Assembly (NCBI RefSeq): GCF_003003355.1
Contig: NZ_PVTQ01000008.1
Location: 62,001-126,000, forward strand
Source of the DNA: Donghicola tyrosinivorans
GTDB lineage: Bacteria; Pseudomonadota; Alphaproteobacteria; Rhodobacterales; Rhodobacteraceae
Direction of reading: 5' to 3'
DNA: 64,000 nucleotides
Made by a program: the position numbers and the translations under genes. The notes beneath the pieces were generated by a model, which did not search any database, was not told the origin of the DNA, and worked only from the letters and a program-made list of their open reading frames with translations. Shown one piece after another: positions 7,478 through 16,210 of the stretch. Numbering within the stretch: the first letter of the stretch is position 1; the number at the start of each line of letters is the position of its first letter.

Positions 7478-8932
7478 TTACACGCCCGTCGCAGGAATGC
7501 CGGTGCGCTCGACAGGGCGCGGGGACGTTAGTTCTTTCCAAGTGGACAAGGCCTTGTTGACGGCGGTGTTGGCTTCGCGCTTGACGAATTTGCCATGACC
7601 TTCCTGCGTGCGGATTTCCCCGTCGTGGATCGCCACATGGCCACGGGTCAGGGTAAAGCGCGGCAGTCCTTTGACCTTTTGCCCCTCGAACACATTATAA
7701 TCGATGGCAGATTGTTGCGAATTTGCCGAGATGGTTTTCTCCTTTTCAGGGTCCCAGACCACCAGATCCGCATCGGCCCCCACCAGAACCGCGCCTTTTT
7801 TCGGGTAACAGTTCAGGATCTTGGCGATGTTGGTCGAAGTGACCGCCACGAATTCATTCGGCGTCAGGCGGCCCGTGGCCACCCCTTGGGTCCAAAGGAC
7901 AGGCATCCGATCCTCAAGCCCGCCGGTGCCGTTGGGGATCTTGGTGAAATCGCCCACGCCAAAGCGTTTCTGGTCGGTGGTGAAGGCGCAGTGATCCGTC
8001 GCCACAACCGACAGCGAGCCCGACTGAAGACCCGCCCAAAGGCTGTCCTGATGCTTTTTGTTACGGAAGGGCGGAGACATCACGCGGCGGGCGGCATGGT
8101 CCCAATCGGCGTTGAAATATTCGCTTTCGTCCAAGGTCAGGTGCTGGATCAGCGGCTCGCCCCAGACGCGCTTGCCGTTCATGCGGGCACGGCGGATGGC
8201 CTCGTGCGCCTCTTCGCAAGAGGTATGCACCACGTACAAAGGCACGCCCGCCATATCGGCGATCATGATAGCGCGGTTCGTTGCCTCGCCTTCAACCTGC
8301 GAGGGGCGCGAATAGGCGTGGGCCTCGGGGCCGGTATTCCCTTCGCGCAGCAGCTTGGCCGAGAGTTCGGCAACCACATCGCCATTCTCGGCATGGACCA
8401 TCGCGATGCCGCCAAGCTCGGCCAGACGCTGGAACGAGGCATACATCTCATCGTCATTCACCATCAGAGCGCCTTTATAGGCCATGAAGTGCTTGAAGGT
8501 GTTGATGCCGCGATCCTTGATCACGCTTTCCATCTCATTGAAGACCTGCTCGCCCCACCATGTGACCGCCATGTGGAAGGAATAATCACAGTTGGCGCGG
8601 GTGGATTTGTTGTCCCACATCTTCAGGGCATCGTGCAGACCTTGGCCGGGGCTTGGCAGGGCAAAGTCCACCACCATCGTCGTGCCGCCTGCCAGCGCCG
8701 CACGGGTGCCGCTTTCGAAATCATCGCTGGAGTAGGTGCCCATGAACGGCATCTCTAGGTGCGTGTGCGGATCAATCCCGCCCGGCATCACATAACAGCC
8801 GGTGGCGTCCAGTTCCTTGTCGCCTTTCAGGCTCTGCCCGATTTCGATGATGGTGCCGCCGTCGATCAGCACGTCGGCTTTGTAGGTGAGGTCGGCGGTG
8901 ACGATGGTCCCGTTCTTGATAACAGTGGTCAT
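7478..8932 (-). CDS. hydA: dihydropyrimidinase
   Basis: The 484-residue protein belongs to the amidohydrolase superfamily. It hydrolyses 5,6-dihydrouracil or dihydrothymine to N-carbamoyl-beta-amino acids, the second step of reductive pyrimidine degradation. Visible metal ligands are DPHTHLEMP, the lysine to be carboxylated in FKHFMAYKGALMV, the histidine in MVHAENGD, and the aspartate of ATDHCAF. The size is typical. It lies 11 bases downstream of the amidohydrolase gene that performs the next step. Hydantoinase activity is a common side activity of this family, so the in vivo substrate is inferred from PreT/PreA nearby. Confidence 0.93.
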   Translation of the reverse strand: MTTVIKNGTIVTADLTYKADVLIDGGTIIEIGQSLKGDKELDATGCYVMPGGIDPHTHLEMPFMGTYSSDDFESGTRAALAGGTTMVVDFALPSPGQGLHDALKMWDNKSTRANCDYSFHMAVTWWGEQVFNEMESVIKDRGINTFKHFMAYKGALMVNDDEMYASFQRLAELGGIAMVHAENGDVVAELSAKLLREGNTGPEAHAYSRPSQVEGEATNRAIMIADMAGVPLYVVHTSCEEAHEAIRRARMNGKRVWGEPLIQHLTLDESEYFNADWDHAARRVMSPPFRNKKHQDSLWAGLQSGSLSVVATDHCAFTTDQKRFGVGDFTKIPNGTGGLEDRMPVLWTQGVATGRLTPNEFVAVTSTNIAKILNCYPKKGAVLVGADADLVVWDPEKEKTISANSQQSAIDYNVFEGQKVKGLPRFTLTRGHVAIHDGEIRTQEGHGKFVKREANTAVNKALSTWKELTSPRPVERTGIPATGV

Positions 8933-8943
8933 AATCTACTCTC

Positions 8944-10197
8944 TTATTCTTCGACGATGACCGCGCTTTCCAGCACGGCATGCAGCAACACATCGGTTCC
9001 GGCCTTGGCCCATTCGGGGCTGATCTCTTCGGCCTCGTTGTGGGACAGGCCCCCAACGCAAGGACACATGACCATTGTTGCAGGGGCCACCTTAGCCGCC
9101 CAACAGGCATCATGGCCCGCGCCGGAAATCAGGTCCATATGACTGTACCCCAGCCGCTCGGCCGCGTTGCGGACGTTTGACACCAACTCTGGCGTGAAGG
9201 TAACGGGATCGAAGTGGCCCACCGCCTCGACCGAGCAGCCCACACCAAGATCAGCGCAAATTTCCGCGCCACGCTTTTCAATCTCGGCCCGCATAGCGTC
9301 CAGCTTGGCCTGATTGGGGGTGCGGATATCGACGGTGAACACCACCTTGCCCGGCAATACATTGCGCGAGTTCGGGGCGAACTGCATCTGACCCACACCG
9401 CCCACTGCATCGGGTTGGTTCGCCGTGGCGACCTCTTGCACCATCTCAAGGATGCGCGACATGGCCAGACCTGCGTTTACCCGCATAGGCATAGGGGTCG
9501 AGCCCGTATGCGCCTCTTTGCCGGTCAGGGTGAACTCCAGCCACCACAGACCCTGACAATGGGTAACAACGCCAATGTCTTTACCTTCAGCCTCAAGGAT
9601 CGGACCTTGTTCGATGTGCAGCTCATAATAGGCGTGCATCTTGCGGGCGCCGACTTCTTCTTCGCCCTTCCAGCCGATGCGGGCCAGCTCATCGCCGAAT
9701 TTCTTCCCCTCAAGGTCGGTGCGATTATAAGCGTAGTCCTGCGTGTGCATCCCCGCAAAAACGCCCGAGGCCAGCATGGCCGGCGCAAACCTTGCGCCTT
9801 CCTCATTGGTCCAGTTCACAACAACGATCGGATGCTTGGTCTTGATGCCCAGATCGTTCATGGACCGGACCGCCTCAAGCGCGCCCAAAACGCCCAAAAC
9901 CCCGTCATACTTGCCGCCCGTCGGCTGGGTGTCCAAATGCGAGCCCACATAGACCGGCAGCGCATCCGGATCGGTGCCCGCGCGGGTCATGAACATATTG
10001 CCCATGGTATCCACGCCCATGGTCATCCCTGCGGCCTCAGACCATTCCTGAAACAAGGCCCGCCCCTCGGCGTCCTCATCGGTCAGGGTCTGGCGGTTAC
10101 ACCCACCCGCAATACCGGGGCCGATCTTGGCCATCTGCATCAGGCTGTCCCAAAGACGATCCCCGTTGACGGTCAGATTGGCGGTCAGTGCTGACAT
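8944..10197 (-). CDS. N-carbamoyl-beta-alanine (ureidopropionase-type) amidohydrolase, M20 family
   Basis: The 417-residue protein starts at the ATG at 10197, which has a GGAGAG ribosome site; a longer frame to 10287 would cross the operator and is rejected. It belongs to the AllC/HyuC/PydC group of M20 hydrolases. Binuclear metal ligands are visible in VGSHLDTQPTGGKYDGVLG, TNEEGARF and GAGHDA. The likely reaction is N-carbamoyl-beta-alanine to beta-alanine, CO2 and ammonia, the third step of the pathway. Allantoate or L-carbamoyl amino acid hydrolysis are family alternatives, but no ureide genes are present. It is the first gene of the unit that continues through dihydropyrimidinase and the ABC importer. 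Confidence 0.9.
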   Translation of the reverse strand: MSALTANLTVNGDRLWDSLMQMAKIGPGIAGGCNRQTLTDEDAEGRALFQEWSEAAGMTMGVDTMGNMFMTRAGTDPDALPVYVGSHLDTQPTGGKYDGVLGVLGALEAVRSMNDLGIKTKHPIVVVNWTNEEGARFAPAMLASGVFAGMHTQDYAYNRTDLEGKKFGDELARIGWKGEEEVGARKMHAYYELHIEQGPILEAEGKDIGVVTHCQGLWWLEFTLTGKEAHTGSTPMPMRVNAGLAMSRILEMVQEVATANQPDAVGGVGQMQFAPNSRNVLPGKVVFTVDIRTPNQAKLDAMRAEIEKRGAEICADLGVGCSVEAVGHFDPVTFTPELVSNVRNAAERLGYSHMDLISGAGHDACWAAKVAPATMVMCPCVGGLSHNEAEEISPEWAKAGTDVLLHAVLESAVIVEE

Positions 10198-10229
10198 CCC
10201 TCTCTCCTGCTTATGCGTATCGTTGTTCG

Positions 10230-10249
10230 TTTTGACCAAGCGGTAAAAT
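10230..10249. promoter_or_regulatory. RutR-like operator before the amidohydrolase-dihydropyrimidinase-ABC operon
   Basis: The sequence TTTTGACCAAGCGGTAAAAT lies 33-52 bases upstream of the start codon at 10197. It matches 12 of the 14 fixed positions of the E. coli RutR box TTGACCA-nn-TGGTCAA, and its minus strand holds TTGGTCAA exactly. RutR is a TetR-family sensor of uracil/thymine. A second copy-like site precedes preT at 13049. No regulator gene is in the window. Confidence 0.6.
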
Positions 10250-10380
10250 ACCTCACCATTGCTGCATTTTTGATCAAAACAAAGCACTATTTTTCGCGGG
10301 CCTCGCCCGAATAATCAGCTTTGCGCGGCAGTTTCCCGAAACGATGCCCAAGAAACAGGCGGCCGCGCAAAGCCCTGATC

Positions 10381-11682
10381 CTACTCTGCCGCCTGCGCCG
10401 AGGGGTTATTCAGATGCGTGGTCCAGTTGGCATAGTCCCCACGGGTCTGGCCGGTACGAGGGTCCACCTCGCCCTTGGGCAGTTCGACCATGGTGATGCA
10501 GTTCTCGACAGGACACACATCGACGCAAAGGTTGCAGGCCACGCATTCGCTATCATTCACCTCGAACACACGGTCTTCACTCATCAGGATGGCCTGATGG
10601 CTGGTGTCCTCGCAAGCAATATAACAGCGGCCGCACTTGATGCAGGCATCCTGATCGATCTTGGCCTTGGTCACATAGTTCAGGTCCAGATACTGCCAGT
10701 CGGTCACATTGGGCGTCGCCATGCCGACGAACTGATCCACCGAGGTATAGCCCTTTTCGTCCATCCACTGGGACAGACCGCTGATCATCTCTTGCACGAC
10801 CTTAAAGCCATAGGTCATCGCCGCCGTACACACCTGCACATTGCCCGCCCCCAGCGCCATAAATTCCGCCGCATCGCGCCAAGTGGTCACCCCGCCGATG
10901 CCGCTGATCGGCAACCCGTGGGTCTGGGGATCGCGGGCAATCTCGGCCACCATATTCATAGCAATCGGCTTGACCGCAGGGCCGCAATAGCCCCCGTGAC
11001 TGCCCTTGCCGCCAATGGTCGGCTGCGGTGCCATCAGGTCCAGATCGACCGAGGTGATCGAGTTGATGGTATTGATCAGCGACACCGCATCCGCGCCCCC
11101 CGCCTTGGCCGCACGGGCCGGATTGCGGATGTCGGTGATATTCGGCGTCAGTTTTACGATCACGGGCTTCGAGTAATATTTCTTGCACCACTCGGTCACC
11201 ATCTGGATGTACTCAGGCACCTGCCCCACGGCGCTGCCCATGCCGCGCTCGGCCATCCCGTGAGGACAGCCAAAGTTCAACTCGATCCCGTCCGCGCCGG
11301 TTTCTTCAACCAGCGGCAGGATCGCCTTCCACGATTCCTCATCACAAGGCACCATGATCGAGACAACCAGCGCCCGATCCGGATAATCCTTCTTGACCCG
11401 CGTGATCTCCTCAAGGTTGGTCTGAAGCGGACGGTCGGTGATCAACTCGATGTTGTTCAGACCTAGCAGACGGCGGTCCGCCCCATAGATCGCCCCGTAG
11501 CGCGGCCCGTTCACGTTCACCACCGGCGGCCCTTCGGACCCAAGCGTTTTCCACACCACACCGCCCCAACCGGCCTCATAGGCGCGGCGCACGTTGTATT
11601 CCTTGTCCGTCGGCGGCGCCGAGGCCAGCCAGAAGGGGTTCGGAGACTTGATGCCCAGAAAATTCGAAGTCAGATCGGCCAT
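10381..11682 (-). CDS. preA: NAD-dependent dihydropyrimidine dehydrogenase subunit PreA
   Basis: The 433-residue protein has an FMN-binding TIM barrel like dihydroorotate dehydrogenase (residues about 1-330; GADGIELNFGCPHGM, then TPNITDIRNPARAAKAGGADAVS) and two C-terminal 4Fe-4S clusters (CIKCGRCYIAC and CVACNLCVDVCP). It reduces uracil or thymine to the dihydro form, using electrons relayed from PreT. The gene starts one base after the preT stop, so the two subunits are made together. The length and all cluster cysteines are intact. Confidence 0.95.
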   Translation of the reverse strand: MADLTSNFLGIKSPNPFWLASAPPTDKEYNVRRAYEAGWGGVVWKTLGSEGPPVVNVNGPRYGAIYGADRRLLGLNNIELITDRPLQTNLEEITRVKKDYPDRALVVSIMVPCDEESWKAILPLVEETGADGIELNFGCPHGMAERGMGSAVGQVPEYIQMVTEWCKKYYSKPVIVKLTPNITDIRNPARAAKAGGADAVSLINTINSITSVDLDLMAPQPTIGGKGSHGGYCGPAVKPIAMNMVAEIARDPQTHGLPISGIGGVTTWRDAAEFMALGAGNVQVCTAAMTYGFKVVQEMISGLSQWMDEKGYTSVDQFVGMATPNVTDWQYLDLNYVTKAKIDQDACIKCGRCYIACEDTSHQAILMSEDRVFEVNDSECVACNLCVDVCPVENCITMVELPKGEVDPRTGQTRGDYANWTTHLNNPSAQAAE

Positions 11683-11683
11683 G

Positions 11684-12997
11684 TTACACCCCCATCAGCA
11701 CAGCGTGGATATCTTCAGCGGCATCGCGGCCTTCCGCGACAGCCGTAACGGTCAGGTCTTCCCCGCCCGAGGCACAATCGCCCCCCGCCCAAACGCCAGT
11801 CGCGCTGGTGCGGCCTGTGTCCGTCACGGCAATCTTGCCGTCTTCGATCACCAGCCCCCCATCGGTGGTCAGGGTCTGGCCGATGGCCTTGAAGACCTGA
11901 TCGGCAGGCAGGCTCATGGTCTCGCCCGTGCCGGCCAGCTTGCCGTTCTGGGTGGCGGTATATTCCAGCGTGATCGCCCCATCGCCAATGGCCACAGGCA
12001 TCACGTTGAACAACAGGCGCACGCCTTTGGCGGCGGCCAAGCCCTGTTCAAAGGTACTTGCGGGCATCTCATCGCGGCTGCGGCGATAGGCGATCGTCAC
12101 GCTCTCGGCCCCCAGCAGCTTGGACTGCACAGCAGCGTCCACAGCAGTCATCCCGCCGCCGATCACCACCACATTGCGGCCAACAGGCAGCATGGTCAGA
12201 TCATCGCTTTGACGCAGCTCGGCAATGAAATCCACGGCAGCGGTCGCCGCCTCTTCCCCGTCGATCCGCAGGGCATTCACACCCCCCAGACCCACGCCGA
12301 GGAACACCGCGTCATAGTCGGTCTTCAGCCCGTCCAAACTCAGACCGTCACCCAAGGTCTTGCCGGTCTCAACGGTGATGCCGCCGATCTCCAGCAACCA
12401 AGCCACCTCTCTGGCGGCGAAATCATCGGTCGATTTGTAGGATGCGATCCCGTATTCGTTCAGACCGCCCGCCTTGGGCCGCCCTTCAAACAACGTCACG
12501 CTGTGACCCTTCATGGCCAAACGATGGGCACAGGCCAGACCAGCAGGCCCCGCCCCGACCACAGCCACAGTTTTGCCCGTCGCCTCGGCCCGCGCAAAGG
12601 GATGCCCTTGCCGCGCCATCAACGTATCGGTGGCATAACGCTGCAACCGGCCAATGGTCACCGGCTTGCCCTCGGCCACTTCGCGCACGCAAACCTCTTC
12701 GCAAAGAGTCTCGGTCGGGCAAACCCGCGCGCACATCCCGCCAAGGATATTCTGCGTCAGGATCGTCTTGGCCGCCGCCTCCGGCGTGCCGGTCTGGATC
12801 TGCCGGATGAACAACGGAATATCGATCGAGGTCGGACAGGCCGTCATACACGGCGCGTCATGGCAAAAATAGCAGCGATCAGCGGCAACACGTGCTTCAT
12901 GGGCGTCATAGGGCGCATGAAGGTCGTCAAAATTCCTGGAAATCTCATCCGCGGCTAAGCGCCCCGAAACGATTCCTGGGGTCATCGGCGTGGTCAT
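11684..12997 (-). CDS. preT: NAD-dependent dihydropyrimidine dehydrogenase subunit PreT
   Basis: The 437-residue protein is a GltB small-subunit-like diaphorase. It has an N-terminal cysteine-rich cluster region (CYFCHDAPCMTACP, then GGMCARVCPTETLCEEVC), an FAD dinucleotide fold (VAVVGAGPAGLACAHRLA), an NAD(P) fold (VVVIGGGMTAVDAA) and a final flavin motif AGGDC. It accepts electrons from NADH and passes them to PreA. The start at 12997 has AGGGAC upstream. It is the first gene of the preTA unit, behind a RutR-like palindrome at 13049. Confidence 0.95.
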   Translation of the reverse strand: MTTPMTPGIVSGRLAADEISRNFDDLHAPYDAHEARVAADRCYFCHDAPCMTACPTSIDIPLFIRQIQTGTPEAAAKTILTQNILGGMCARVCPTETLCEEVCVREVAEGKPVTIGRLQRYATDTLMARQGHPFARAEATGKTVAVVGAGPAGLACAHRLAMKGHSVTLFEGRPKAGGLNEYGIASYKSTDDFAAREVAWLLEIGGITVETGKTLGDGLSLDGLKTDYDAVFLGVGLGGVNALRIDGEEAATAAVDFIAELRQSDDLTMLPVGRNVVVIGGGMTAVDAAVQSKLLGAESVTIAYRRSRDEMPASTFEQGLAAAKGVRLLFNVMPVAIGDGAITLEYTATQNGKLAGTGETMSLPADQVFKAIGQTLTTDGGLVIEDGKIAVTDTGRTSATGVWAGGDCASGGEDLTVTAVAEGRDAAEDIHAVLMGV

Positions 12998-13317
12998 TGT
13001 CGGTCCCTGTTGTCATTTATTTTGACCCAAGACTGCCGCGTTCAAAAATTTTATCAATTGGTAAAATTTTCCGACAAAACACGCGGAATACGTGCGCCAC
13101 GCCCGATGTTGCACCCCGGCAAAACCGGTGCGCAGATGCAGAAAACTGCGAAAATACGGCTATTTCAGCCCGTTATCACCAAGAAATAGCGGGCGGCCCA
13201 ATTCCGGACCCGCGCAATTTTCTGCGCCGCAACACACGCTCGCAGTGCGCGAAAATTTTTCCCGCGCCATGCCCACAATCGACACATCCGCCCAAAATTT
13301 CAGCACAGCACCGCCAG
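12998..13317. other. intergenic region upstream of preT
   Basis: About 320 bases with no convincing gene. It holds the RutR-like palindrome at 13049-13067 and a possible extra half-site (TTTTGACCCAAG) near 13018-13029. An inverted repeat GCTATTTC (13159-13166) / GAAATAGC (13183-13190) and several A/T-rich runs within GC-rich sequence follow. The preT promoter must lie here. Confidence 0.5.
13049..13067. promoter_or_regulatory. RutR-like operator before preTA
   Basis: TTTTATCAATTGGTAAAAT is a near-perfect palindrome, extending to 13045-13070 with flanking AAAA/TTTT. It lies 52-70 bases upstream of the preT start. It matches 11 of the 14 fixed positions of the RutR box and shares the core CAA-nn-GGTAAAA with the site at 10230. 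The two sites together suggest one regulator for both units. Confidence 0.6.
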
Positions 13318-13707
13318 TTACCCTGCCTGTCCCACGACAGAACATAGCTCGATCAGGAACCCGTCCCGATCCCGCACATAGGATATCACCTGTCCCCAAT
13401 CCTCATGCCGCGGCGCCTGCACCGGCGCTGCCCCCGCTTTGACCGCTTGATCATAGGCCGCCGCCACATCCTCAACCTCAAACGCCAACTCGAACGTGGG
13501 TGCCTCGGCCACCGGCGTGGCGGGCGATTTCCCCAAACTGCGGATCATCTCGCGCGAGGCAATCGCCAGTTTGGTCTCCCCCGTCGCCAACTCGGCATAG
13601 TCGCCACATTCATGAATAAACGCACACTCCAACCCAAAGGCTGTCTCATAAAAAGCAACCGTTTCACGCACATCGCTCACGTATAAAATGGCATATCGAA
13701 ATTTCAT
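13318..13707 (-). CDS. VOC (glyoxalase/bleomycin-resistance-like) protein
   Basis: The protein has 129 residues from the ATG at 13707, which has GGGAGG 11 bases upstream; a TTG at 13716 is an alternative start. It carries the paired beta-alpha-beta-beta-beta modules of the vicinal oxygen chelate superfamily (RYAILYVSDVRETVAFYETAFGL, then FELAFEVEDVAAAYDQAVKAGA, and WGQVISYVRDRDGFLIELCSV). The final glutamate in FLIELC is a usual metal ligand. The substrate cannot be predicted. It is a single gene behind the pyrimidine locus and unlikely to belong to it. Confidence 0.85.
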   Translation of the reverse strand: MKFRYAILYVSDVRETVAFYETAFGLECAFIHECGDYAELATGETKLAIASREMIRSLGKSPATPVAEAPTFELAFEVEDVAAAYDQAVKAGAAPVQAPRHEDWGQVISYVRDRDGFLIELCSVVGQAG

Positions 13708-13809
13708 CTGGCCCAACGCCTCCCTGAATCAACGCCCACAAGCCTACCAGAACAAAAACGAAACATGACCAAAAAAAGCGCTCGGCAATCCCGCGCCGAC
13801 GGTCCTGCT

Positions 13810-13830
13810 TTCATCTTGGCAAAAATACCT
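13810..13830 (-). repeat. intergenic repeat, copy 2
   Basis: On the minus strand this is identical over 21 bases to the element at 2552-2572. It lies about 63 bases past the stop codon of the AraC-type regulator gene, in the sense direction of that gene. Confidence 0.65.
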
Positions 13831-13892
13831 AAGACACAACGCCCGCCACGCAGACCGCGCCCGCCGCAAGCAGCCAAACACTGCAAACCGCC

Positions 13893-14915
13893 TCAGAGAG
13901 GCAAAGGATCACCGGCCCCTTGCCGCCACTGGATCGGGGTCACCCCAGTAATCCGCGCGAACTCTCTATTAAAGTTCGACTTGCTCGCAAAACCTGCCGC
14001 CAGCGAGATGTCCAGTACCGTGTCCTCGGTCCCGCGCAGCAGGGCGCAAGCGGTGGCGATCCGATAGGTATTCACAAACTGCGAGACGCTCTGCCCTGTC
14101 TCGCGGTTGATCGCCTGCGAGACCCGCCTGTCCGGCAAGCAAAGACGGCGGGCCAACCGACGCAGAGACAGGTCTTCGTCCAGATGCAGCCGCTCGCCCG
14201 TGAACAGCGCTTTGATGCGATTCACAATCTGACGATCCTCTTCGCTGGCAGGGACAGGGGCCGGATCGGGTAAGGGGTCCGAAGCCGCACCAACCTCAGC
14301 GGTCTCGGCAATCCGCCCAAAGGTTGCAGCCCCGCCGACCGCGATGATCGCCAGCGTCTGGACAACCGTCACCACCGCCCCGATGTGGCGCCCGTCGTGG
14401 CGGATGAAATCGATGATCACATAGACATCCACCAGCCCCGACAGCACCAGCGCCGCGCCCGTGCCTGCCATCGCCAAGATGATCTGCCGGCCTGAGGCCA
14501 ACGGCGGTAATGTCAGCCCGTCGGTCCCTTGAGACGCGCGCCACAGCAGCAGGCCACCAAACACCAGATAGGTCAGGATGATCGCCCCGTCGCCCCCCGC
14601 CAGCGGCACCGCCAGCCAGTTCACTGGCAGCAGCAGCAGCGGCCAAAGATCCCGCCGCCCCAGCGGCGCGCGCAAGGCGTGGTAGGCCAGATAGGCCAGC
14701 ACCGGCAGCACGGGCGCGATCAGCGCCGTCATGACCCCCAGCGGCAAACCGTAGCCCCACCGCAGGCTTAGCAGCAGGGACTGGACCGCATACAGCACCA
14801 ACACCGCTAGAAACAGCCGGTGGGGCATCAAAGCCATCTCGCGCTGACGCCAGAACCGAAGGGCCAGCAGAGACAGCAGCAAAGTCGCGAAAAGGGGCAG
14901 AGGAACAAATAGCAT
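13893..14915 (-). CDS. membrane-anchored AraC-family transcriptional regulator
   Basis: The 340-residue protein has about seven hydrophobic segments in residues 1-205, then a linker rich in acidic residues and prolines. The C-terminal AraC DNA-binding domain (about residues 235-335) has two helix-turn-helix units (LSLRRLARRLCLPDRRVSQAINRETG, written here only as its limits, and VLDISLAAGFASKSNFNREF). Such proteins sense a signal at or in the membrane and act directly on a promoter. It is divergent from the hydrolase gene at 15049, and two direct repeats at 14950-14989 between them are a likely binding site. The inducer is unknown. Confidence 0.88.
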   Translation of the reverse strand: MLFVPLPLFATLLLSLLALRFWRQREMALMPHRLFLAVLVLYAVQSLLLSLRWGYGLPLGVMTALIAPVLPVLAYLAYHALRAPLGRRDLWPLLLLPVNWLAVPLAGGDGAIILTYLVFGGLLLWRASQGTDGLTLPPLASGRQIILAMAGTGAALVLSGLVDVYVIIDFIRHDGRHIGAVVTVVQTLAIIAVGGAATFGRIAETAEVGAASDPLPDPAPVPASEEDRQIVNRIKALFTGERLHLDEDLSLRRLARRLCLPDRRVSQAINRETGQSVSQFVNTYRIATACALLRGTEDTVLDISLAAGFASKSNFNREFARITGVTPIQWRQGAGDPLPL

Positions 14916-14949
14916 GAAAAACCTGATCTTAATGGGGATGTCCTAGCGC

Positions 14950-14989
14950 AAATCGCGATCTTGGACGACCTAAAACGCGATTTTGGACG
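14950..14989. promoter_or_regulatory. paired direct repeats, probable AraC-type operator
   Basis: AAATCGCGATCTTGGACG at 14950-14967 and AAAACGCGATTTTGGACG at 14972-14989 agree at 16 of 18 positions, with a 22-base period (two helical turns). AraC-family proteins typically bind such tandem direct repeats. The site lies between the divergent regulator start (14915) and the hydrolase start (15049). Confidence 0.65.
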
Positions 14990-15048
14990 CTTTCGAAGCG
15001 GCGCTGTGGACCTGTGGGATCAAAACCACAACCCGACCGGAGGCCCCG

Positions 15049-16086
15049 ATGAAGACCCTGATCCTTGCCCTGCTGATCGCCGCCGCATCTGCGACGCTGT
15101 TCCTGACCACTGGCCCCGCCTATGAAGGCAGCGCAGGCTTTGCCACCGCCCGCGCTTATGCCCCCGTGCGCCAGCAGGATATCGACTTTCACCTCTGGTA
15201 TCCGGCCAACGCGGGCGGGCGGGCGATCACCGTCGGCGGCAACGGCGTGTTTTATGGCACCCCCGCAGGCAAGGGCGCACCGGCCCGCGAAGGACGCCAT
15301 CCTGTGGTGATCATCTCGCACGGGGCGGGGGGCAACGCGGGGCAGTTCGGCTGGATCGCAGAGCAACTGGCGCAGGCAGGCTTTGTTGTGGCGCTGCCCA
15401 ACCATCCGGGGACCACCAGCCGCAATGCCTCGGCCAGCGCCGCAGTCCGCGTGTGGGAGCGTCCCCAAGACGTCAGCGCCGTCATTGACCGGATCACCGC
15501 AAGCCCGCAGGACTTTCCCTTTGCCGATCCGAGCCGGATCGGGGTGCTGGGGTTCTCGGCGGGCGGCTACACGGCCATGGCGCTAACGGGGGCGCGTGTT
15601 GATCCAGAGGCACTGGCACGGTTCTGCGATGACAGTGATCACGGCATGTCCGATTGTGCCTTTCTGGCCAAAGCGGGGATCGACCTGCACCAGATCGACC
15701 TCAGCCCCGCCGCCGCAGATCTGCGCGATCCCCGAGTGAAGGCCGGTGTCATCATTGATCCGGGCATTATCCAGACCATCACGCAAGACAGCCTGTGGGC
15801 AATGCCGGTGCCGCTTCAGATCATCAACCTTGATGATCCGGTTCCCGCCGGTGTCGATGCCGCCAAGGCCGCCCCTCTGATCCCCCACGCCGAGTATCAC
15901 CGGATCAAAGCCGCCAGCCACTTCAGCTTTCTAGCCAACTGCAAGCCGCGCGGCGCGGCTATCCTGCGCGATGAGGGCGAGCCCGACCTGCTGTGCGCTG
16001 ACAGTCACGGCACAGACCGCCAAGCGATCCATGACGATCTGGCGGCCCTGATCCTGCCCTATCTGACCCGCACATTGGGGCAGTAA
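15049..16086 (+). CDS. secreted alpha/beta hydrolase, dienelactone hydrolase/PAF-acetylhydrolase type
   Basis: The protein has 345 residues from the ATG at 15049, with CGGAGG just upstream. It starts with a signal sequence (MKTLILALLIAAASATLFLT), so it is probably periplasmic or secreted. The hydrolase core shows the oxyanion region ISHGAGGNAGQF, the nucleophile elbow GFSAGG (Ser170), and a late histidine in AASHFSF that fits the catalytic His. Proteins of this group cleave small esters or lactones, and the true substrate is open. The divergent membrane AraC regulator and the repeats between them suggest that it is the main target of that regulator. Confidence 0.8.
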   Translation: MKTLILALLIAAASATLFLTTGPAYEGSAGFATARAYAPVRQQDIDFHLWYPANAGGRAITVGGNGVFYGTPAGKGAPAREGRHPVVIISHGAGGNAGQFGWIAEQLAQAGFVVALPNHPGTTSRNASASAAVRVWERPQDVSAVIDRITASPQDFPFADPSRIGVLGFSAGGYTAMALTGARVDPEALARFCDDSDHGMSDCAFLAKAGIDLHQIDLSPAAADLRDPRVKAGVIIDPGIIQTITQDSLWAMPVPLQIINLDDPVPAGVDAAKAAPLIPHAEYHRIKAASHFSFLANCKPRGAAILRDEGEPDLLCADSHGTDRQAIHDDLAALILPYLTRTLGQ

Positions 16087-16210
16087 GGGCCCGCGATAGC
16101 GGCACGCATTTGTAATCTGCATGTTTGCGAAATTATCGGGCTGCGCCTTTGAAACTTATGCGCCAAAGGCAGCGTAACATCGTTGATATCTTGGGTAAGG
16201 GTTAGACCAC

